Shown here: positions 57,900-64,000 of the stretch, in pieces
Layout of the letters: each line of letters begins with the position of its first letter
Position numbering within the stretch: position 1 is the stretch's first letter
Made by a program: the position numbers and the translations under genes
The notes under the pieces: model-generated
What the model saw: the letters and a program-made list of their open reading frames with translations, nothing else
What the model was told of the DNA's origin: nothing
The model's database searches: none
Source: Pieris napi
Lineage: Eukaryota; Arthropoda; Insecta; Lepidoptera; Pieridae
Direction of reading: 5' to 3'
Length of the DNA: 64,000 nucleotides
Assembly: GCF_905475465.1 (NCBI RefSeq)
Contig: NC_062240.1
Span: 635,001-699,000, forward strand

Positions 57900-58827
57900 T
57901 TACAGGGTAAACCATTGCAGCCATGTAACCAACTTATACAGTTGGATATATAAACTGTTTTCCTTATAGTGAGGATAAATTATGTTTTTATTTCCGTCAC
58001 AGTTGGTTATGATAGAATCAGTACCAATGTCTCTACGAGCCAAAACTCCATCACAATCACATAACTTTAATTCCTTGGTGAAGCATATACGAATTTCTGA
58101 CATATAACTTTCTCCATCCATTTTTCTGCATTCAATGGCTGGATCAATATTAAGGGATTTCTTAACAGCATTGTTTATATCCGTTATATGGTAATCATCA
58201 GTGTTGGAAGCTATTATACCAGCGTCACTTAAAATCCTAGCCATAGAGTATTTTTCCAACCAATCAAGGCCTATGGAAAAATACTTCAATTCAGAATTTA
58301 AAGGTTCCAGTTGTGCTGCACAGGTACCATGTTTGGTCCATTCATGAGCCCAGAGTGCATAGTTAGAAGTTCCTAAAACACATATTTCAATTGAAAATTT
58401 TAACAACTCCGATAATAGTAATAATATAATTGAGTATTAATAATGCATACCATTAAAAATGTTAGTCCATTCTTCCAATAGTTTATCCTCAATAGGCCTA
58501 ATCTTTTCAGGGTCAAATAACCAAGTTCTATTACAGTTGGCAGGACCAATTGTTCCAAGTTTAGTTGGCCATATGCCATGGACAGACCAGGCATCATTTT
58601 TATGTGGCATTGTACATTTATGCCGAGGGTTCATCTTTTTCCATTCCTTACAAACCGTAGCGGGCCAGCTTTGTGTAAATATTAATAAATCGAAATCATG
58701 GTTTATTTGATGTGTAAACTGTAAACTAATAACAGTGTGTTAACAAGAAATTTACAAAAAAAAAAATTATATATTTAATAACCACTTACCAATTAAATAA
58801 AAAAGCAATTATTACAAAGGAATTCAT
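57900..58827 (-). CDS. RNaseT2: Ribonuclease T2
   Basis: Three minus-strand exons, 58827-58790, 58725-58451 and 58372-57900, join in phase and give 261 residues. A short hydrophobic start (MNSFVIIAFLFN) is a likely signal peptide. RNase T2 enzymes cut single-stranded RNA in acid compartments such as lysosomes or outside the cell. The segment FTQSWPATVC and both active-site segments are present: SVHGIWP (H62) and HEWTKHGTC (H114, E115, K118, H119), so the protein should be active. Many cysteines and an NRTW glycosylation site fit a secreted protein. Exon 2 needs the upstream of two AG acceptors, since the other would give an early stop. A hAT element sits 114 bp upstream of the ATG. Confidence 0.92.
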
Positions 58828-58940
58828 TATTTGTAAAATAAATTCATTTATAATATATATACAAATTCATTAAGGTGTAAAATGTAAAAATATGTAAATA
58901 ACAAAATTTAATCCATTGTCATGTTATCTTCGTATTCAAA

Positions 58941-60466
58941 CAGTGTTGCCAGATCCAAATTTAATTTTCCGGGAGGTATATCTATAAAAATCCGGGAGTC
59001 TTATGGTAAAATTACAAAAATAATCGGGAGAGTTTTAATACATATTTTTATTAAGTTTCTGTAAAATTTGGTCTTTAATTTCGAAATTGAAGCAATTAGA
59101 ATTTTTCAAAATGTTTTTTGTATGCAGGACTCCCGATATTACCGGGGTAGAGAGTTGGTTCCGTAACTTTGTTTTCGTTAAATTTATTTGCGAAAACAGC
59201 CTTTCCACAGATGCACTTGAGTGTGGCAAGCACATAAAACTCAAAACTGTCAAAGTTAAATTTGGAAACATTTTTCTGCCATCACCCAAATGCATCTGGG
59301 CTATCTTTTTCCAGAAAGCTCCTACTTCTAAATTTTCATCTTCAGTATTTAACTTCGTATTCCGAAGAAGCCGCCATTCGGTGTCAATCTGTTGAATAAC
59401 ATTTGAAGGTGCTATATTTGGGAACCTTCCCAATATGTCAGCGATGGATAGTATTTTGCCACTACAAACTATTTTTGGATCCATAAATTCCATTTTTTTC
59501 AAAATTTCCATATCGTCTTCAAATGGAAATCGCTGTAATAGTTGTTTAATTGCCTCAATGTAAAACTCTAAACAGCGGAACTTGAATTTTTTTATTTCTT
59601 CGGGACTGATTGTTAATGTTGGTGAAGATAATGTCGCCCCTACTTCAGCGCCTAAATACCAATCTTTTATATCCATGTACTTTCTGGGATTTTTATAGTC
59701 GATGTTTTTGTGATCATTTCTTGAAATGTATTCTTCTTTCACATAACATCCCAAAATTGTGTAGATTACGGTCATCACCCTGTTGTAAATTATGTGTACA
59801 TTTGTATTTTCTGATTGCATGGTTCTGTTTAGTTCGTTGAATATTCCTAAGGCATACGCCATAAATTGCAGATATAGCTTGTTCACTGGATTTTCTATCA
59901 TTCTCAATATGTTTTCTGCAGCTTTAATACGGTCGCTGAAAATAGCGTCCCTAAAGTACAACTTTAAGGCTTCGTATTGTTCTAGCAACCTCTTTACTAC
60001 TGCCTCTAAAGAGAGCCATCTTGTTTGAGAAGGTTGCAGCAATTTGTGTGGTTTTAATTCCAAAAATTCTTGGAATTCTTTCAACAAGCCGGTACGTTTT
60101 GGGCTACCATTCAAATAGTTATACACATCCCGTGCTAGATCTTCGGGTTCTCGAGGCAATTTTATCTATATATCCGGTTTGTCTATGTTCTCTGAATTCC
60201 AAAGGTTTGCTGTTTTATATTCAACTTTATTCCATTCCATCAAGGCATACTTTACGCTACATACTTTACAAACTCATTACTTTTGTGATTCGTTCGGTGG
60301 TTCGGTGATTCGTTTCACGCAGTAGAGGCAGTGTTTTTAGTAACTTGAGTTGAATCTGTGGAACAGTAAATTAAAATCGGGAGGTTTAATTAAGGATCCG
60401 GGATATCGGGAGACATTTAGTAAAATCGGGAGAACTCCCGGAAAATCGGGAGACCTGGCAGCAGTG
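58941..60466 (-). mobile_element. hAT element with truncated transposase
   Basis: A perfect 8-bp duplication, TATTCAAA, flanks it at 58933-58940 and 60467-60474. The ends are CAGTGTTGCCAGATC and, inverted, CACTGCTGCCAGGTC. Both ends carry repeated CGGGAG motifs, about three at the left and five or more at the right. Inside is a transposase C-terminal part on the minus strand. It is 1526 bp long and lies between RNase T2 and the small gene at 60644. Confidence 0.9.
59035..60159 (-). pseudogene. hAT transposase, C-terminal part
   Basis: The open frame of 374 codons lacks the BED finger and the N-terminal part of the catalytic domain. It has QPSQTRWLSLEAVVKRLLEQ near residue 42 and the hAT dimerisation region LPHSSASVERLFSQINLTK with KTKLRNQLS. 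The ATG at 60159 is only the first in frame, and a stop precedes it. The frame is otherwise undamaged, so the copy is not very old, but it cannot be autonomous. Confidence 0.85.
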
Positions 60467-60643
60467 TATTCAAAACATGACAATTGACAACTGGTATTCG
60501 GCCAAGTCACAGTCATTCATTAGACATGTAAATTGTCTGCTAAGCGCTTCCAGAGATACAAATTACAAAGCTACTTGCGAAACGTATTCACTACGAGAAA
60601 GCAATTTGTTTAATTAAAATTGATTACCACATTGGTAACAATT

Positions 60644-61063
60644 ATGATTATCACGGACTTATCGAATTATCTGCCTTATATATTAACTGACTTTGATTTA
60701 ATTTCATTGAAAAATTTTGTTTGGTGGATTCGTAAATTGCGACTCGTAGCCATAACTTAACTTTTCTTTTATCTTCTGTTACCTATGCAAATATTAAATA
60801 TTACTAAATTATTAATATTAATATAATATTATTTTTTTAGTAACGCCTTTTTCTGTTACTTGTACCTATTAGCACGCATGTACAAAATAAAACAAATGAG
60901 AATGAAATATATTTTGGCTCCAATCAGCAAGTTTAAACCACATAATATGAGAAAAACCTGCGCCTACGGTGATCCCAAGTGTGAGACAGAAGTGCTACCG
61001 GATATTAAGAGATCTATATCGAAGTTACAGTGTACCGGTGGTCGAGGTAACATTGGCAATTGA
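60644..61063 (+). CDS. Unrecognised small two-exon gene
   Basis: Exon 60644-60731 (donor GTAAAT) and exon 60873-61063 (acceptor after TTGTACCTATTAG) join in phase 1 to give 92 residues. The start is hydrophobic and acidic (MIITDLSNYLPYILTDFDLI, then SLKNFVWWI). The second part is basic with Cys (PHNMRKTCAYGDPKCE, LQCTGGRGNIGN). AATAAA follows at 61088. A GTAACA near the end of exon 2 (after GGTCGAG) could be a donor, so more exons may exist farther right. No family was recognised. It is divergent from RNase T2, with the hAT element between them. It could also be a chance pair of open frames. Confidence 0.4.
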
Positions 61064-61087
61064 ATATTTAGGTACACATAACTATAA

Positions 61088-61093
61088 AATAAA
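61088..61093 (+). terminator. Candidate polyadenylation signal of the small gene
   Basis: AATAAA 25 bases after the stop at 61061-61063. Such hexamers are frequent in this AT-rich window, so support is weak. Confidence 0.3.
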
Positions 61094-61639
61094 TTAATAC
61101 GCCTCAATACGCTATGAAAGTGTTTGCTGTTTTGCTAATAATAAATAAATAATAATAAATGATGATTATGTCTTAGGACCTCAGGTCCATATTTTATAAT
61201 TGTTTTTATCATAACATGGACAGAAATGTATATATTTAATACAGCAGAGAATTTTTGCTTGCCGGTGAAAGGCGATAATGGGATAACTATGTAATGCCAT
61301 TCAATACATCATTGTTATATTTGCGCATGTGCGGCCAAGTGAGCCTCCTCCAGTGCCCTGACCTAGCCCAAATCGAATACATAATTTCTTATGAAAGCTA
61401 GCTTAAGGAAAATTCTAAACTGGATTCTGAAAAATTCTGGATGCTAAAACGTCCATCTTTTATACGATTTCTGGATAATTATACGTTCTTTTTTTATAAC
61501 AACATGTTCTTAGGGTGATTTAGATTGAAAACTCCAGTGGGGTCAGCATATAAAAAGTCTCTCGTAAAGGCCGCCGCAGCTCTTGCAGTGAAAATAAAAT
61601 ACTGGATTTTCCTGGAATAATTTAATAATTTGGCAGCCT

Positions 61640-61960
61640 GAAATAATTGCTCATTTTAACTTTAGCAAGTCTATACATCTAATAGTAAGAAAATACTTAT
61701 ATGTGTGGGAAAATATAGATTCACTTAAAAATAATAGTAGCTTCCATAACTATAACACTAAAATTACAAAATTATTACACCAACCACAAGGCAGCACAAA
61801 ACGAGTAATTCTTTACAAGGAATGGCATTCGTTTTTTTAATGAAATCCCTAGTGAGGCACAAAAATAAATAAATTCGAACCACACGATAAAAGACAGCTG
61901 CTTGCTAAAGCCTATTATAACGTAAATGATTATTTAAATTATTTAGCTATTACTTGGATA
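61640..61960 (+). pseudogene. Decayed LINE ORF2 C-terminal fragment
   Basis: Broken frames on the plus strand read SFHNYNTKITKLLHQPQGS and, after stops, IPSEAQK and a Lys/Leu-rich tail. This is the usual ending of CR1-like LINE proteins (HNYNTRNK..., IP...). It is heavily decayed. Confidence 0.45.
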
Positions 61961-61986
61961 TGACATGCTATTATCAATATGTATTA

Positions 61987-62542
61987 CAGTAGAACCTTGT
62001 TAAGTCGAACCTCGATAAGTCAAAAACCTCCAAATCTCGAAAAAATGTTTTGTTCCCTTCCCTTAAAACACCAAAACCTCCATTACTTGAAATCTTGACC
62101 CTCTGTTAATCGAAATAATCACCGAGTCCCTCCAAGCCATTTTGGTACATATTTTCACTCTATAACTCGAAAAATTAAATTTGACCTCTGTATCTCGAAC
62201 ATAGGAACGTTTTATTTTACAACCTTTACAACTTGATCATTTGGAATATTATCTCTATTGTTCGAACAAAAATAAGTTACCGACTTTAAGAACTTGCCGA
62301 CAATGTGAGTACACTATTGTTTCTTAGAAAACATTTTAGGAGTATACAATAATAAATTTATGACTCATGGAAACAAGTGTTTGCTTGCTTTGTGTCAGGT
62401 GTTCAATTTTGATTCCCTTTGAAATTTAACTCTTTATGTCGAATCAAAATCCGCCTAAGTCGAAATCCTCCATAGGTTGAAAACTCTATAATTCGAATTT
62501 TTTGGCGTCTCCCTTGATGTTCGACTTATAGAGGTTCTACTG
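61987..62542. mobile_element. Pogo/Tigger-like non-autonomous element
   Basis: It begins CAGTAGAACCTTGTTAAGTC and ends with the complement of CAGTAGAACCTCTATAAGTC, flanked by TA on both sides (61985-61986 and 62543-62544). It is 556 bp long. The inside is filled with diverged copies of a CTCxATAAxTCGAA-like unit. TA target and CAGT-type ends fit the Tc1/mariner/pogo group. No transposase is present. Confidence 0.75.
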
Positions 62543-62544
62543 TA

Positions 62545-62999
62545 TTTGATGTAAAAATCTTGGAGTCGGCGATCGTCGCGTGTACTCAATTAACTAATTT
62601 AAGGTGAAACCATTCCATGGAGTATTAATTATTTTATTATTATGTTTGATCAAATCTGACCAACTTTACAGTTCAAGGAATGAAGTCACTTGTATGACAT
62701 TGCTTGTGGTGCGTCCATGCGTCGGGTTGTCTCTCTCCCTACAATATGGCGGGGGGGCGATGACTGGCCATGCGTCGTACTCGTGAATGCGTGCTACTTG
62801 TGGTGACTGGTGGCAAATATAATAGATATTGTAAGTCGCGGGATTTTTATTAGGATATTTATTTATTTAGTTATTTATTAACAAAATTTATTTAGTTATT
62901 TATGACAATTAAAGTAAGCATAAGTGTTAAAAAAAATATATTAATTGATACAAGTACAATACATACAAGATAAAATAAGCTCACAATAAAATTACCAGA
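62545..62999. other. No gene seen
   Basis: The part 62560-62815 is less AT-rich and has a G-run (GGCGGGGGGGCGA near 62750). No coding or repeat family was recognised. The part 62855-62930 is an AT-rich (ATTTATTTAGTT)n-like stretch. Confidence 0.4.
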
Positions 63000-63270
63000 A
63001 ATTTTAGGTAAAGCAAAAAAAATCATTAGCAAAACAATTAGGTTAGAGATAGGCACCCAACAATGCTTTCTCTAAAACTGATCAGCCCACTACCGAAAAT
63101 ATCCAGCTCCGGATAAGCACTGTTCAATCCGTTTAAATTGCGAAGAATTCGAAAGAGAGGTGCCTGAACGCTTATGTTGGTTTTTGCAGAAGGAATTTGG
63201 ATATTATTTTAGACGTAGGGAATGAGTAAGGGACGACAATTTTAATATCCTGTAAGAGTTAAGACAATTA
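63000..63270 (-). pseudogene. Possible decayed LINE coding fragment
   Basis: On the minus strand one frame reads NISVQAPLFRILRNLNGLN, then AYPELDIFGSGLISF and RESIVGCLSLT before a stop. The composition looks coding and the style resembles the end of a retrotransposon ORF, but the family is not certain. Confidence 0.3.
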
Positions 63271-64000
63271 TATTAAATGTCATATAACTTACCTTAGTTT
63301 TTCTATGCATTCTCAAAAAAATTTAATAAAACAAGAAGCACTCTAGCGGATATAAGTACCGAACCGAGCTTTTTGTCGACGTCTCTCTTTAGGAAGTACT
63401 TTCTGATGCAACTCAAAAATTTACGATTCAAAAGTGTTTTTTAAAGTATTTTCTTAAAATTCATTTCCTTTTTTGCGCTTGTATTAAGTTACCTAATGAT
63501 TAATGACCAAGACTGTAATTATAATTTGTTGTATTCGAGTAATATGCCATTTGTTAAGTTTTTCTTTTCTCCCGTTTTCATATAACCTCATTTAGTTTTT
63601 CTAAGGCCTCGCGTGGATGCTCTTCTAAATGCTCGCGTGTATCACGTAACCGATAACCGTGCTTTTGCTTAAGATCCAAACCATTCGTTTTTTTAGCAGA
63701 TTAATAAAGTTACTACTTAAAATTTGAAAATCCCCCTGCTTTCTTTTTTAAATATTTGCACAAGAATTAATTAAAACGGCAAAGGATGAAAATAAGAAAG
63801 AATGATAAAAATCTTTGGTAATTTTAACTTTGTACATTAGCCTATTTAAACGAGCTTTATAGGTAATCATTTTAAAGCATAGTGATGCCCTGAGATCTCT
63901 TAAGTGTAGTAATAATTCTAGAGATATGCTAATTAGGTTTAAATACCAAGAATTCTCGCATCACATTGTTATATTAACAATAGTTTAATACCGCAACTTT
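63271..64000. other. No gene seen
   Basis: AT-rich sequence to the window edge. No coding exon, RNA gene or recognised repeat was found. Confidence 0.4.

Noticed and set aside
59087..60308. Plus-strand ORFs opposite the hAT transposase
   Set aside because: They are antisense shadows of the transposase frame with no domains.

Overview
This is a window of an insect nuclear genome, most likely a moth or butterfly (Lepidoptera). It is AT-rich and its genes are split by GT-AG introns. It carries tRNA-derived SINEs, Helitrons with TC...CTAG ends, several MITE families and decayed LINEs of kinds common in lepidopteran genomes. No bacterial or phage genes, CRISPR array or free-standing RNA gene was seen. 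The species cannot be named from the sequence alone.

Layout. 1-5.4 kb: decayed LINEs. 5.4-24.1 kb (+): a fuseless-type eight-pass membrane protein gene. It has one common second half (three exons) and three alternative first halves in tandem: a four-exon version and two single-exon versions. 25.6-26.9 kb (+): 3' part of a LINE with a restriction-enzyme-like endonuclease motif. 27.7-30.3 kb (-): a three-exon acylphosphatase gene, with degraded SINEs in and next to it. 33.2-33.9 kb: a deleted hAT element. 34.4-39.9 kb (+): a 12-exon phosphoglucomutase-2/phosphopentomutase gene. 40.4-53.4 kb (-): a 16-exon PDE2-like cyclic nucleotide phosphodiesterase gene whose introns hold PIF/Harbinger-like, mariner-like, SINE, MITE and LINE insertions. 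53.7-55.9 kb (+): a six-exon UBXN1 gene, divergent from the PDE gene across 350 bp. 57.9-58.8 kb (-): a three-exon RNase T2 gene. 58.9-60.5 kb: a hAT element with a perfect 8-bp target duplication just upstream of RNase T2. 60.6-61.1 kb (+): an unrecognised small two-exon gene. 61.6-64 kb: LINE remnants and a pogo/Tigger-like element.

The exon models of the six recognised genes and of the unrecognised one were read directly. In every model the phases match across all junctions and one frame stays open from ATG to stop. The genes are not a pathway cluster: they are unrelated housekeeping, signalling and synaptic genes that sit together. The observations most worth following up are the modular fuseless locus, changed active-site residues in the phosphodiesterase (conserved Gln to Glu) and the acylphosphatase (Arg to Thr), a PIF/Harbinger-like family that keeps a small MADF-like reading frame, and a mariner-like element with very long inverted repeats around a transposase gene that has lost its catalytic core.
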